DNA from: Wenzhouxiangella sp. XN201
GTDB lineage: Bacteria; Pseudomonadota; Gammaproteobacteria; Xanthomonadales; Wenzhouxiangellaceae
NCBI RefSeq assembly: GCF_011008905.1
Contig: NZ_JAAIVI010000020.1
Location: forward strand, 186,001-250,000
Direction: 5' to 3'
DNA length: 64,000 nt
The notes beneath the pieces were generated by a model. It searched no databases, was not told the DNA's origin, and worked only from the letters and a program-made list of their open reading frames with translations. Every line of letters begins with the position of its first letter. The stretch's first letter is position 1. Positions 1 through 9,140 of the stretch are shown in pieces. The translations under genes and the position numbers were made by a program.

Positions 1-365
1 TAGCGCGAGTCCCAGGTCGGATTCGACAGGATCCAGCGCATCACGTTGCCGCCATTGGAATGGGTAATGACCACCAGATCGTCGATGCCGCGACTATTGA
101 TGAAGTTGTAGAGCTGACCGGCCAGGCAGCCGGCGGCGCGCGAATCCCACATGTACTGCTCGAAGTCGCAGTTGACGACGGTGTAGTTGGCGGAATTCGG
201 CAGGCCCTGGCGGACCGAATTGACCATGCTGCTGGTCCAGTAATCGTTGAGTGCGTCGGTTTGATGCCCGGTGCCGTGGACAAAGGCGACGCCGGTGGCG
301 CCCCATACGGTACCGAATGTCAGTAGCCCAAAAAAGGCCAAGGTGACTCGTAATGATCGAGACAT
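1..365 (-). CDS. Secreted alpha/beta hydrolase (lipase/esterase-like), C-terminus off the left edge
   Basis: The reading frame starts at the ATG at 365 (GAGGAG ribosome site about 8 bases upstream) and stays open to base 1, giving about 121 residues. The N-terminus MSRSLRVTLAFFGLLTFG is a typical signal peptide, so the product is exported. The segment VAFVHGTGHQTDA resembles the oxyanion-hole HG strand, and VVITHSNGGNVMRW carries a nucleophile elbow of the G/T-H-S-x-G-G type, whose serine would be catalytic. The acid and histidine of the triad lie beyond the edge. It has its own promoter (411-440), so it is not simply a continuation of the rnhB operon. In many gammaproteobacteria dnaE follows rnhB; here this hydrolase does. 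Substrate cannot be inferred. An extracellular lipase is likely but unproven. Confidence 0.7.
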   Translation of the reverse strand, partial: MSRSLRVTLAFFGLLTFGTVWGATGVAFVHGTGHQTDALNDYWTSSMVNSVRQGLPNSANYTVVNCDFEQYMWDSRAAGCLAGQLYNFINSRGIDDLVVITHSNGGNVMRWILSNPTWDSR

Positions 366-410
366 TCTGGGGTTCTCCTCTCTTTGTGGTCGGTTACAGT
401 CCCTCTTTTC

Positions 411-440
411 ACTATAGCCCGGGAGCGTGACTCGATTCAA
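411..440 (-). promoter_or_regulatory. Sigma-70-type promoter of the secreted hydrolase
   Basis: On the minus strand there is a -35 TTGAAT (435-440) and a -10 TATAGT (411-416) separated by 18 bases, about 45 bases ahead of the hydrolase ATG at 365. The matches are four of six and five of six to consensus. No other gene starts here. Confidence 0.6.
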
Positions 441-467
441 ACGGGCGCCGTCACAACGAGATGGGAG

Positions 468-1058
468 TCAGAAAAGCGAGGCCTGCTCGACCGGCCGAAA
501 GCTCCGACGGTGGACGGGGCAGGGGCCGTGCTCGGCCAGGGCAGAGAGGTGTGCCGGGGTGGGATAGCCCTTGTGGCGATCGAATCCATAGAGCGGCCAC
601 TGCCGGTGCAGGTCGAGCATCAATGCGTCGCGGTGGACCTTGGCCAGGATGCTGGCCGCCGAAATCGCCCGGTCGCTACGGTCGCCGCCGATCACGGTCT
701 GGACCGGCCAGGGCAGGCCGGTGGGGGCCCGGTTCCCGTCGATGCGCACCAGCGCCGGCTCGATCGCCAGTGCTTCCAACGCCCTGCGCATGGCCAGAAA
801 GGTGGCCTGGAGGATATTGATCCGGTCGATGTCTTCCACTTCGGCCACACCGATGCCCAGGGCACAGGCGCGCGAGCGGATCGACTCGGCCAGCTGTTCG
901 CGGCGACGGGCCGAAAGCTGTTTGGAGTCGGCCAGCCCGGCTACGGGCCGGCGCGGATCGAGAATGACGGCAGCGGCCACCACGGGCCCTGCCAGCGGTC
1001 CGCGCCCTGCTTCGTCCACGCCGGCCACCGGCAGGTTCGGGGTCTCAGGCCCGGCCAC
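468..1058 (-). CDS. rnhB: Ribonuclease HII
   Basis: RNase HII cleaves the RNA strand of RNA-DNA hybrids and starts removal of single ribonucleotides from DNA, in the cytoplasm. The product has 196 residues, normal for the family. The metal-binding motif [15 protein letters not shown] is at residues 13-27 (Asp15, Glu16), followed by LADSKQLS, the RIDGNR segment with another active-site Asp, [11 protein letters not shown] and the [11 protein letters not shown] block. The start chosen is the GTG at 1058, which overlaps the end of lpxB by 14 bases; no in-frame ATG lies closer to the conserved region. It is the last gene of the long minus-strand envelope cluster, as in E. coli, where lpxB-rnhB is also coupled. 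Confidence 0.95.
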   Translation of the reverse strand: MAGPETPNLPVAGVDEAGRGPLAGPVVAAAVILDPRRPVAGLADSKQLSARRREQLAESIRSRACALGIGVAEVEDIDRINILQATFLAMRRALEALAIEPALVRIDGNRAPTGLPWPVQTVIGGDRSDRAISAASILAKVHRDALMLDLHRQWPLYGFDRHKGYPTPAHLSALAEHGPCPVHRRSFRPVEQASLF

Positions 1059-2196
1059 GATCAGCCAGTTCCAGCACGGCCCGGGCCGCGTTTTCGCTGG
1101 CGCCGGCGGCCAGCTCGCGCCGACAGCGTTGGGCCGCCTGCCGGTAGGCCGAGCGACGCCGGGCATCGTCAATCCAGGCCAGTGCCTCGCGCCCGAGACT
1201 GTCGGCCTGCGCACGGTCCTGCACGAACTCGGGTACCAGTGCCCGGCCCTGCAGAATATTGGGCAGGGCAATGAACTGCGACCGCACCAGGCGCAGTCCG
1301 CGCAGCAACCAGTAGGTGGTCGGCGCCAGCCGGTAGTAAACCACTAGCGGACACTCGAGCAGAAAGGCCTCGAGCGTGGCCGTACCCGAAGCACTGACGG
1401 CTGCATCGGCGCGTAGCAGCCCGTCGCGGGTCTGCGCGCAGACGATATCGACACCGCTTTCGGCCAGGCTTGCACCAGCCAGTTGCTCGACCAGTTCACG
1501 CTGCGCCCGGCGGGCCAGCAGCATGGTCAGGCGAAGTTCAGGGCGGTTGCGCCGCAGCCAGTTCGCGGTTTCGGCGAGCAATCCGACATGGCGCTCGATT
1601 TCGCTGCGGCGGCTGCCGGGCAGCAAGGCCACTTCCGCCTGGCGTTCGCCAGCCTGCGCTCGCGGCAGGCGAGCGTCGCCAGCAATCTCGTCGGCCAGCG
1701 GGTGACCGACAAAGCGACTGGCCAGTCCGTGTGCGCGAAACAGGGCCGGCTCAAAGGGGAACAAAGTGAGGACCAGGTCGACCGAGCGCGCCACGACCGC
1801 GGCGCGGCCGGCCCGCCAGGCCCAGACCGTGGGTGCGACATACTGCACGGTGCGCAATTCGCGCTTGCGCAATTGGCGCGCCAGGCCGAGATTGAAGTCC
1901 GGCGCATCGATGCCGACGAAGGCGTCGGGCGCCCAGTCCAGGATGCGTTGCCTGAGCCGGCGCCGCAGGGCAAACAGACGCGGCAGGTGGCGCAGGACTT
2001 CGGTCAGGCCCATGACATTGAGCGAGTCGAGGTCAAACCAGGGCTCGACGCCGGCGGCCTGCATGGCCTCGCCGGCGATACCGGCCAATTCGATGTCGGG
2101 ATCGAGGATCCTGAGTTGACGAGCCAGGCTTGCGCCCAGCGCGTCGCCCGAGGCTTCGCCGGCGACCAGGACGATGCGGCGGGCTCGTCGGGTCAT
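1045..2196 (-). CDS. lpxB: Lipid-A-disaccharide synthase
   Basis: LpxB, a GT-B glycosyltransferase of family GT19, joins UDP-2,3-diacylglucosamine and 2,3-diacylglucosamine-1-phosphate to form the tetra-acylated disaccharide of lipid A at the inner face of the inner membrane. The product is 383 residues, the usual length. It starts with [18 protein letters not shown], which matches the family motif GE-x-SGD, and contains [12 protein letters not shown] and the nucleotide-sugar site [11 protein letters not shown]. It follows lpxA by 10 bases and overlaps rnhB, so it is translated as part of the lpxD-fabZ-lpxA-lpxB-rnhB block. Confidence 0.97.
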   Translation of the reverse strand: MTRRARRIVLVAGEASGDALGASLARQLRILDPDIELAGIAGEAMQAAGVEPWFDLDSLNVMGLTEVLRHLPRLFALRRRLRQRILDWAPDAFVGIDAPDFNLGLARQLRKRELRTVQYVAPTVWAWRAGRAAVVARSVDLVLTLFPFEPALFRAHGLASRFVGHPLADEIAGDARLPRAQAGERQAEVALLPGSRRSEIERHVGLLAETANWLRRNRPELRLTMLLARRAQRELVEQLAGASLAESGVDIVCAQTRDGLLRADAAVSASGTATLEAFLLECPLVVYYRLAPTTYWLLRGLRLVRSQFIALPNILQGRALVPEFVQDRAQADSLGREALAWIDDARRRSAYRQAAQRCRRELAAGASENAARAVLELADRGRA

Positions 2197-2206
2197 GGCC
2201 GGTTGC

Positions 2207-2977
2207 TCAGCGCAGCAGGCCGCGCTGGCTGCGCTCGATCGACTCGATCATGGGCATGAGTTCGGGTTGGGCTTCGGCCCGGTTCCGAAGCTCGGCAACG
2301 GCCTCGTCGCGCTTGAGGCCCTTGCGATAGATCAGTCGATAGCCCTCCCGGATATTGCGGATCTGCTCGCTCGAAAAGCCCCGGCGCTTGAGGCCTTCGC
2401 TGTTGACGCCGCGCGGCTGCGGCGGCTGGCCGGAGACCATGACGTAGGCCGGCACGTCCTGGTTGACGCCGCCGTACATGCCGAGGAAGGCGTGCGAACC
2501 GATGTGGCAGAACTGGTGCGCACCGGAAAAGCCGGCGAAGATCACCCAGTCGCCCACCGTGACGTGTCCGGCCAGAGTGGCACCATTGGCGAACACGGTA
2601 TGTGACCCGACCTGGCAGTCGTGTGCGACGTGGCAGTAGGCCATCAGCCAGTTGTCGTCGCCCAGGCGGGTCACGCCGATATCGTCGCTGGTGCCGCGGT
2701 TGATGGTCACGTACTCACGGATGGTGTTGTTGGCACCGATTTCCACGGCGGTGTCCTCGCCGGCGTACTTCTTGTCCTGCGGCGCCTCGCCGATCGACGC
2801 GAACTGGTAGATTCGGCAGCCCGGCCCGATCCGGGTGCGGCCTGTGATGACCACGTGCGGACCGATCCAGCAGTCGTCGGCAATCTCGACCTGTGGTCCG
2901 ATCAGGCTGTAGGCGCCGACTTCGACGTTGTCGCCCAGTTGGGCGCCTTCCTCGATGATGGCGGTGGGGTGAATCAT
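2207..2977 (-). CDS. lpxA: UDP-N-acetylglucosamine acyltransferase
   Basis: LpxA transfers a hydroxyacyl chain from acyl-ACP to the 3-OH of UDP-GlcNAc, the first step of lipid A synthesis. The protein of 256 residues is a left-handed beta-helix of hexapeptide repeats; the catalytic His is expected at residue 119 in CHVAHDC, and the C-terminal helical domain follows. I chose the ATG at 2977, which starts MIHPTAII as in other LpxA proteins and overlaps the fabZ stop as ATGA; a frame open 9 codons upstream lacks family similarity. The hydrocarbon-ruler residue cannot be assigned reliably by eye, so acyl length is unknown. Confidence 0.97.
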   Translation of the reverse strand: MIHPTAIIEEGAQLGDNVEVGAYSLIGPQVEIADDCWIGPHVVITGRTRIGPGCRIYQFASIGEAPQDKKYAGEDTAVEIGANNTIREYVTINRGTSDDIGVTRLGDDNWLMAYCHVAHDCQVGSHTVFANGATLAGHVTVGDWVIFAGFSGAHQFCHIGSHAFLGMYGGVNQDVPAYVMVSGQPPQPRGVNSEGLKRRGFSSEQIRNIREGYRLIYRKGLKRDEAVAELRNRAEAQPELMPMIESIERSQRGLLR

Positions 2978-3441
2978 GGCGTCGGATCGGGCCGTGCCGC
3001 GCACAGCAGATCGGCGCTGGCCACGGTCTTGCCGTCGACACTGGTGGTGGCCTGGTAGAGCCCCATGTTGCGCATCAGCCGCTTCTGGGTCACTTCGAAG
3101 ACGAGCTGGTCGCCGGGTATCACGACCCGGTTGAAGCGCGCCTTGTCGATCTTGACCAGGTAATAAAGGCGATTGTCAGCGCCACTGGCCTCGCGTGCCA
3201 GGTGCGCCAGGCAGCCGGCCGCCTGAGCCATGGCCTCGAGCAACAGCACGCCGGGCATCACCGGGTGGCCGGGGAAATGGCCCTGGAAGAAGGGCTCGTT
3301 AATGGTGACGTTCTTGAGCGCCCGGATGCGTGGCGGATCGTCGAGCGAATAGTCGAGCACGCGGTCGACCAGCAGGAACGGGTAACGATGAGGCAGCAGT
3401 TCGAGAATCTTCTCGATGTCGATCGGAGCGGTATCGGTCAT
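2974..3441 (-). CDS. fabZ: 3-hydroxyacyl-ACP dehydratase FabZ
   Basis: FabZ dehydrates 3-hydroxyacyl-ACP in fatty-acid elongation and competes with LpxA/LpxD for the same hydroxyacyl-ACP pool. The 155-residue hot-dog-fold protein contains [14 protein letters not shown], then [20 protein letters not shown] with the expected catalytic His55 and Glu69. The N-terminus is slightly longer than the minimal family. It is 3 bases downstream of lpxD and overlaps lpxA by 4 bases, so the three are translationally linked. Confidence 0.97.
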   Translation of the reverse strand: MTDTAPIDIEKILELLPHRYPFLLVDRVLDYSLDDPPRIRALKNVTINEPFFQGHFPGHPVMPGVLLLEAMAQAAGCLAHLAREASGADNRLYYLVKIDKARFNRVVIPGDQLVFEVTQKRLMRNMGLYQATTSVDGKTVASADLLCAARPDPTP

Positions 3442-3444
3442 GAA

Positions 3445-4479
3445 TCAGTCTTGGTTGCCAGATTGTGTTGTTCGTTTTTCCAGCCGCTGAAGGCGCCGGA
3501 CCCAGTCGTCGAGCTGACCCAGGCGGACCAGGATCCGTTTCCAGCGCGCATGCGGGCGGGCCGGAATGCCCGAGCCGTATTCGCCGGGCTCGTCGATCGA
3601 GTCCAGCACCGTGCTCATGGCGGTGATGATGACCTGGTCGCAGATTTTCAGGTGGCCGCCAATGCCGCAGGCCCCCGCAATCATGCAGTAGCGCCCGATC
3701 TGCGTCGAGCCGGCGATGCCGACGCAGCCGGCTATGGCCGTGTGGGCGCCGATGCGTACATTGTGGGCGATCTGGACCTGGTTATCCAGGCGCACGTCCT
3801 CGGCCAGTTCGGTATCTTCGATCGCGCCGCGGTCGATGGTGGTGTTGGCGCCGATCTCGCAGTCATCGCCGAGAACCACCGCACCAAGCTGCGGCACCTT
3901 GATCCACTGTCCTGCGTCCATGGCCAAGCCGAAGCCGTCAGCACCGATGACCGCGCCGGGATGAACGATTACGCGCTTGCCCAGCCGGCTGCCGTCGCCG
4001 ATGAACACGCGCGCGATCAGGCGGGCGTCAGCCTCGATAACCACGTCCTCGCCGATCACGCAGCCGGGTCCGATGATTACGCCCGGCCCGATGCGGCTGC
4101 CGCGGCCGATGCTGACGTGCGGCCCGATGCTGCTGTCGGCAGCAACTTCGGCGCCTTCGGCAATCACCGCACTGGCATGGACGCCCGATGTACTGCTGCG
4201 CCGCGGGCTCAGCAGGTCGGCCGCGCGGGCCCAACTGGCGTAGGGGTTAGAGCTGATCAGGGCATTGCCCGACCAGCGTTCGGCCAGTGATTCGCCGATG
4301 ATGATCGCGCCTGCACGGCATTCGCCCAGGTCGCGGGCATAGGCCGGATTGGCCAGAAAGCTCAGGTCGGCGGCGTCGGCGCCGGCCAGCGTGGCCAGTG
4401 ATTGCACGCGGTGCTGCGGGTCGCCGCGTAACTTCAGGCCGACGCGATCGGCCAGTTCCTTGAGGGTGATGGACTGCAT
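3445..4479 (-). CDS. lpxD: UDP-3-O-acylglucosamine N-acyltransferase
   Basis: LpxD adds the second, N-linked hydroxyacyl chain to UDP-3-O-acylglucosamine. The product has 344 residues. The N-terminal uridine-binding domain (about 1-100, LKELADRVGLKLRGD, LSFLANPAYARDL) is followed by a long hexapeptide-repeat beta-helix with VHPGAVIGADGFGLA, and by QIAHNVRIG with the probable catalytic His. The C-terminal helix ends in LGQLDDWVRRLQRLEKR. The ATG at 4479 (MQSITLKELAD) was chosen over an upstream in-frame start because the extra 40 residues lie in the skp end and look non-homologous. Spacing to skp is 10 bases. Confidence 0.97.
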   Translation of the reverse strand: MQSITLKELADRVGLKLRGDPQHRVQSLATLAGADAADLSFLANPAYARDLGECRAGAIIIGESLAERWSGNALISSNPYASWARAADLLSPRRSSTSGVHASAVIAEGAEVAADSSIGPHVSIGRGSRIGPGVIIGPGCVIGEDVVIEADARLIARVFIGDGSRLGKRVIVHPGAVIGADGFGLAMDAGQWIKVPQLGAVVLGDDCEIGANTTIDRGAIEDTELAEDVRLDNQVQIAHNVRIGAHTAIAGCVGIAGSTQIGRYCMIAGACGIGGHLKICDQVIITAMSTVLDSIDEPGEYGSGIPARPHARWKRILVRLGQLDDWVRRLQRLEKRTTQSGNQD

Positions 4480-4489
4480 GGACCCGAGT

Positions 4490-5080
4490 TTACTGGGAAG
4501 GCGGCTCTTGGGTGTCGGTTTCGTTCTCGGTTTCGTTTTCGAAGTCGGCTTCGAGCCAGTCCAGGATACGGTCGGTGATATCGATGCGGTCGGCGGCATA
4601 GGCCACCGGACTGGTCAGGATCAGGTCGAAGTTTCCATCGCGGGCGACCTCGCGCACGGCGATGTCGATGGTTTCCTCGAGCGAGTTCTTGCGGGCGTTG
4701 AGGCGAAAGCGCAGTTCCTCGCGCAAGTCTTCGCGACGCCGTTCGATGGAGCGCTGCAGATTGCGGACTTCGCGTTCCATTTCGAATTGCTGCTCGGCAT
4801 CTGCACCGGTTGCCGCAGCCAGTTCTTCCTGCATGTCCTCGAGCCGGGCTTCATCGGCAATCAGTGCCTCATTGCGAGGTCGAAACTCCCGGTCGAGCGC
4901 CTCGCGTGCGTTGACCACCTGGGGTGCGGTCTCGAACAGTCGCTTCATGTCGACGTAGCCGATGCGCACATCGTCCTGGGCGCTGGCCGCAAAGCTCATG
5001 AACAGGAGGGCAAGAAAGCATAGCGCAGCCAGCGGTGTAGGCCGTTTCCGGTCGATTGTGCCCGTGTGTATCGCCGTCAT
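4490..5080 (-). CDS. skp: Periplasmic chaperone Skp/OmpH
   Basis: Skp is a trimeric periplasmic holdase that keeps unfolded outer-membrane proteins soluble before BamA inserts them. The 196-residue product has a signal peptide (hydrophobic stretch LAALCFLALLFMSFAASA, cleavage near residue 34), then the conserved start DDVRIGYVDMKRLFETAP and a long charged helical hairpin rich in Glu and Arg (about residues 55-140), as in OmpH. The C-terminal 15 residues are an acidic, repetitive tail (ENETENETD), longer than in E. coli Skp and of unknown role. It sits between bamA and lpxD, the classic arrangement. Confidence 0.93.
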   Translation of the reverse strand: MTAIHTGTIDRKRPTPLAALCFLALLFMSFAASAQDDVRIGYVDMKRLFETAPQVVNAREALDREFRPRNEALIADEARLEDMQEELAAATGADAEQQFEMEREVRNLQRSIERRREDLREELRFRLNARKNSLEETIDIAVREVARDGNFDLILTSPVAYAADRIDITDRILDWLEADFENETENETDTQEPPSQ

Positions 5081-5168
5081 TGCGTTTCAACTCCACCTGG
5101 CTCGAAGGCCGGCAAGTCTGCAAACCACGCCGCGCTGTCGCCGCGGCGCGGCTCGGTCCAGTCTCGCC

Positions 5169-7601
5169 CTAGAACGTCTGTCCGAACGAGAACTGGATGG
5201 CCTGCGTATCGTCACCGTCGCGTTTTTTCAGCGGCGTGGCCAGGTTGATGATAACCGGACCGATCGGTGCTTGCCACGTCAGGGACAGGCCGGTCGACGC
5301 GCGCAGGTCGTCAACCTCGAAGGTGTCGGCATTGCGGTAGACGTTGCCGACGTCGACGAACCAGGCCAGCCGGGTGCCGCTGGCTTCGATGTTCGGCAGC
5401 GGGAAGGCCAGCTCGAATCCGCCGAAGACCTTGAAGTCACCACCGACGGAACGACAGAAACGGTCTTTCGGTCCCAGCGAGTTGTCGTCGAAGCCGCGGA
5501 TATCGGACACGCCCCCGCCATAGAAATGCTCGTAGAACGGCAGGCCATCGTCCATGGTGACGATATCGTCTTCCTGGCAGTTTCCGGCGATCCGTTCCGG
5601 CTCGACCGGTTCCAGCGCCAGCCGGTCATCGTAATCGTCGTAGGCGTCGCCGTAGGCTGCGTCGCCACGCACGCTGAAGGCCATGCCGCTGGTGCCGATG
5701 GGCCAGTACTTGCGGAAGCGGTAGGTGAAGCGGTAGAAATCGCGCGTGCTGCCCGGCAGCGAAACCTCCAAACCCAGGCGGTGCAGTGAACCGCGCGTTG
5801 GGTTGAGGTAGTGATTGCGGCTGTCGCGCGACCAGGTGCCGTCGATCCGGTAGGTGGTCACGCCGCGCTCTTCGCTGGACAGGAAACCGTCCTTGTTTTC
5901 GTCGAGGGTGATGCCCAGCGGGCGACTGGCCGGTACGCGGACGATCAACTCACTGTCGGGATCGTCCGGGTCGATCGGCACCAGGCTTGCCGGCAGGTTG
6001 ATGTCCACGCTCTGCGCCGCCGCACCCAGGCGGATGAAGTCCCGTTCAGTGATTGGAAAGCCGTAATTGACGCCCGCGGCGGCCTGGCTCGTGGAGAACG
6101 AGGAAATATTGGCATCGCCCTGGTCAAATTCGGTGTAGCGGGCGTAGAAGCCGCGTGAAACACCATTGTCCGTGTAGTAGGGGTTGGTGTAGTTGATCTG
6201 TGCCTGCGACACGATCCGGCTGTGGCTCACGCCGAAGCCGACGCGCCGGCCAGAGCCCAGGAAGTTGTCCTGCTGGACCTGAATGGAAGCGATGATTCCC
6301 TGGATCTGTGAGTAGCCGAGGCCGATCTGGAAACTGCCCGAGGGTTGTTCCTCGACGCTGACGATGATGTCGACCTGATCGTCGGTACCTTCCACTGCCG
6401 GCGTTTCCACGTTGACATTGTCAAAATAGCCGAGCCGCTGAATCCGGTCCTTTGAACGGTCGATGGCCGCCTGCGAGAACCAGGCACCTTCGAATTGGCG
6501 CATTTCGCGCCGCAACACTTCATCCTTGGATTGAACGTTACCCTGAAACTCGACGCGGCGAACATAAACGCGTTGACCCGGTTCGACGAAAAAGTTGATT
6601 TCGGTCTCGAGCGTGTCGCGGTCGATGCGCGGGATCGGATTGACGTTGGCGAAGGCGTAGCCGATGTTGGCCAGTACGGACGTGATGTTGTCGACGCTTT
6701 GTTCGAGATCCTTGCGCGAGAAGATGTCGCCGGCTTCGACCATGATCAGGCGTCTGAGCGTTTCCTCCCCGAGAATCATTTCGCCGGTGAGCACCACATC
6801 GCTGACGGTGTAGATTTCACCTTCCCGGATGTTGGCTGTGACGAAAATGTCCTGCTTGTCCGGACTGATCGCAACCTGGGTGGACTCGATCGAGAAGTCC
6901 AGGTAGCCGCGATCGAGGTAATAGGAGCGCAGGGCTTCAAGGTCGCCCGACAGCTTTTCACGCGTGTATTTGTTGGCGCCGCGCCAGAAGAACAGGCCGA
7001 GTTTGCTGTCGGACTCGAAATCGTCGCGCAACTCCTTTTCGGTAAAGCTTTCATTGCCGACGATATTAATGTGGCGGATACGCGCCTGGTCACCTTCCTC
7101 GACCTCGATCGCCAACTCCACGCGATTTCGAGCCAGTTGGGTGGCCCGGGTCTCGACATCCACGGCGTAGTAGCCGCGGCTGTAGTACTGGCGAATCAGT
7201 TCCTGGCGAACGCGGTCAAGCTCGAGCTGATTGAATATTTCGCCTTCGGCGATGCCGATGCCCGCCAGGGCCGGCATCAGGTCTTCGTTCTTGATCTGAC
7301 GGTTTCCGGTGATGTCGACCGAGGAGATCGCCGGGCGTTCCTCGACCTCGATGAGCAGGACGCTACCGTCCCGATAGAGGCTGACATCGTTGAAAAATCC
7401 GGTTTCCCACAGGTCGCGTATGGTGCTGCGTGCCAGGCCGGGGGTCATCTCGTCGCCGACCTCGATGGGTACGTAGCTGAAGATGTTGCCCTCGGACAGG
7501 CGCTGCAGCCCGTCGACGCGGATGTCGCTGATGCGGAAGGTCTCGGCTGATGCCAGGCCAGTGGCGGCGAGCATCAGCAGCAGCAGACAAAATCGTTTCA
7601 T
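5169..7601 (-). CDS. bamA: Outer-membrane protein assembly factor BamA
   Basis: BamA is the essential Omp85 core of the BAM complex, folding beta-barrels into the outer membrane. The product is 810 residues, as expected. A signal peptide (MKRFCLLLLMLAATGLASA) is followed by five POTRA domains (starting FRISDIRVDGLQRLSEG; later repeats such as VDITGNRQIKNEDL and FQGNVQSKDEVLRREM) to about residue 425, then a 16-strand barrel. The VRGD of the conserved loop-6 V/IRGF-like region appears as ISDIRGFDDNSLGP. The protein ends in SFGQTF, a C-terminal phenylalanine that fits the beta-signal. It lies 58 bases downstream of rseP and 88 bases upstream of skp. A consensus -35 TTGACA lies at 7640-7645 but no good -10 follows. 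Confidence 0.98.
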   Translation of the reverse strand: MKRFCLLLLMLAATGLASAETFRISDIRVDGLQRLSEGNIFSYVPIEVGDEMTPGLARSTIRDLWETGFFNDVSLYRDGSVLLIEVEERPAISSVDITGNRQIKNEDLMPALAGIGIAEGEIFNQLELDRVRQELIRQYYSRGYYAVDVETRATQLARNRVELAIEVEEGDQARIRHINIVGNESFTEKELRDDFESDSKLGLFFWRGANKYTREKLSGDLEALRSYYLDRGYLDFSIESTQVAISPDKQDIFVTANIREGEIYTVSDVVLTGEMILGEETLRRLIMVEAGDIFSRKDLEQSVDNITSVLANIGYAFANVNPIPRIDRDTLETEINFFVEPGQRVYVRRVEFQGNVQSKDEVLRREMRQFEGAWFSQAAIDRSKDRIQRLGYFDNVNVETPAVEGTDDQVDIIVSVEEQPSGSFQIGLGYSQIQGIIASIQVQQDNFLGSGRRVGFGVSHSRIVSQAQINYTNPYYTDNGVSRGFYARYTEFDQGDANISSFSTSQAAAGVNYGFPITERDFIRLGAAAQSVDINLPASLVPIDPDDPDSELIVRVPASRPLGITLDENKDGFLSSEERGVTTYRIDGTWSRDSRNHYLNPTRGSLHRLGLEVSLPGSTRDFYRFTYRFRKYWPIGTSGMAFSVRGDAAYGDAYDDYDDRLALEPVEPERIAGNCQEDDIVTMDDGLPFYEHFYGGGVSDIRGFDDNSLGPKDRFCRSVGGDFKVFGGFELAFPLPNIEASGTRLAWFVDVGNVYRNADTFEVDDLRASTGLSLTWQAPIGPVIINLATPLKKRDGDDTQAIQFSFGQTF

Positions 7602-7659
7602 TTGAAATACGTTCCGGGTTCGTGTCGCAGTATGACCCCTGTCAAGGGCGTGCTGCAGT

Positions 7660-9033
7660 TTAGGAAAAAAGGCGTAAGAGATCGTTAAATATGGCCAGGC
7701 CCATCAGGCCCACGACCATCAGCAGACCCACGTACTGACCCGCGATCCGGGTCTGATCGGACACCGGCGACCCCTTGACGAACTCCACAAGGTAATACAT
7801 CAGGTGGCCGCCATCCAGTATTGGAATGGGCAGCAGATTGATGATCGCCAGCGACAGGCTGATCAGGCCGAGAAAGAACAGGAAACGTGAAAAGCCCAGC
7901 AGCGCTGACGAGTGTGCCATTTGGGCAATCGTGATCGGCCCCGACAGGTTCTCCAGGCTGGCTCGCCCGGTGACCATGCGGCCGAGCATGCCGAAGGTCG
8001 CGGCCGTCAGCCGGCCGGTTTCGGCAAAGGACTCGCCGACGGCGGCCAGCGGGCCGTGTCGCAGCACCGTGAAGGCGCGCTCCATGTCAGCCGTGGCGGC
8101 CTCGTCCGGCGGCGGTGACTGGATGCCGACAATCGGTCGTCCGTCCTCGATCCGCGGCGTCATCTCCAGTTGCAGCTCGCGGCCGTCGCGTTCCACGCGC
8201 ATCGCAAGGGCCCTGGGCTGGCCGTCGGCGCCGACACCCAATTCCGGGATCAGGCGAGCGACATCGCGCCAACCCTCGACGGGCTCGCCTTCGATGGCGC
8301 GAATGCGATCGGCGGCCTGCAGTCCGGCGCCTGCAGCTGGGCTGTCCGCGCTGACCTGCCCGATGACCGGCGGCAGATCGGGCCGCCAGGGCGTTATGCC
8401 AATGGCTTCCAGGGTGCGGGATTCGTTGAAGTCCGGCCCGAGCCGGTCGAGCGGCAGCTGCACCTGACGCCGCTGTCCGCCGGTCGATTCCACCGTCAAT
8501 TGCACCGATTCACGGTCGAGGGCGGCCGGCATGATGGCCAGCAGCACGTGTGTCCAGGTCTGGGTGGGTTCGCCGTCGACCTGCACCACCAGGTCCTCGC
8601 GTTCGAGCCCGGCCTCGGCAGCAAGGCCGACGGTCTCGCCGATCACGGGGCGGGTTTCGGGAATGCCGACAACGAACATCAGCCAGAAGGCCGCGATGGC
8701 GAAAATGAAGTTGAAAGCCGGTCCGGCGGCGACGATGGCCGTGCGCTGCCCCAGCGTCTTGCGGTTGAAGGCCTGCGCGCGCTCTTCCGGCGCAACCGGG
8801 CCCTCCTGTTCGTCGAGCATCTTGACGTAGCCACCCAGGGGAATGGCAGCCACCCGGTATTCAGTGCCGTGGCGGTCGCGGCGCGAGAACAGGGCCGGAC
8901 CGAAGCCGACAGAGAAGCTCAGCACACGCACACCGGCGCGCCGTGCCACCCAGAAGTGGCCGAACTCGTGAAAGGTGATCAGCAGCCCGAGAGCCACGAT
9001 CAGCCATAGAATCGGTCCGAAGAATTCGAACAT
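7660..9033 (-). CDS. rseP: Site-2 zinc protease RseP
   Basis: RseP performs the intramembrane cut of the anti-sigma-E factor RseA after DegS cleavage and also clears signal peptides. The product has 457 residues. The zinc motif HEFGH is at residues 22-26 in the first membrane helix, the third zinc-site region is NLLPIPILDGGH near residue 400, and two PDZ domains lie in between (about residues 115-205 and 205-300; the second has VSADSPAAGAGLQAADRI). The C-terminus has two more membrane helices. It precedes bamA directly, as in E. coli, tying envelope-stress sensing to outer-membrane assembly. Confidence 0.97.
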   Translation of the reverse strand: MFEFFGPILWLIVALGLLITFHEFGHFWVARRAGVRVLSFSVGFGPALFSRRDRHGTEYRVAAIPLGGYVKMLDEQEGPVAPEERAQAFNRKTLGQRTAIVAAGPAFNFIFAIAAFWLMFVVGIPETRPVIGETVGLAAEAGLEREDLVVQVDGEPTQTWTHVLLAIMPAALDRESVQLTVESTGGQRRQVQLPLDRLGPDFNESRTLEAIGITPWRPDLPPVIGQVSADSPAAGAGLQAADRIRAIEGEPVEGWRDVARLIPELGVGADGQPRALAMRVERDGRELQLEMTPRIEDGRPIVGIQSPPPDEAATADMERAFTVLRHGPLAAVGESFAETGRLTAATFGMLGRMVTGRASLENLSGPITIAQMAHSSALLGFSRFLFFLGLISLSLAIINLLPIPILDGGHLMYYLVEFVKGSPVSDQTRIAGQYVGLLMVVGLMGLAIFNDLLRLFS

Positions 9034-9140
9034 GTGCGGTCAGGATTCCCAGGGCCGGTTCGTTGCCGGCCGTTTGACGCATTCAGAAGACAGAGCATTG
9101 TACCGGCAAGTGCTGGTCCGTGCCTTTAAATGCGGGTGCA
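9034..9140 (-). promoter_or_regulatory. cdsA-rseP intergenic region with a possible promoter
   Basis: These 107 bases hold no gene. On the minus strand a TACAAT (near 9095-9100) fits a -10 box, with no convincing -35. The position matters because rseP and bamA are often served by sigma-E promoters, but I do not see a GAACTT/TCTGA pair at correct spacing. In Pseudomonas-type clusters dxr occupies this place; nothing here looks like a dxr remnant. Confidence 0.25.

Noticed and set aside
7640-7645. Consensus -35 TTGACA before bamA
   Set aside because: No -10 hexamer at 15 to 19 bases downstream.
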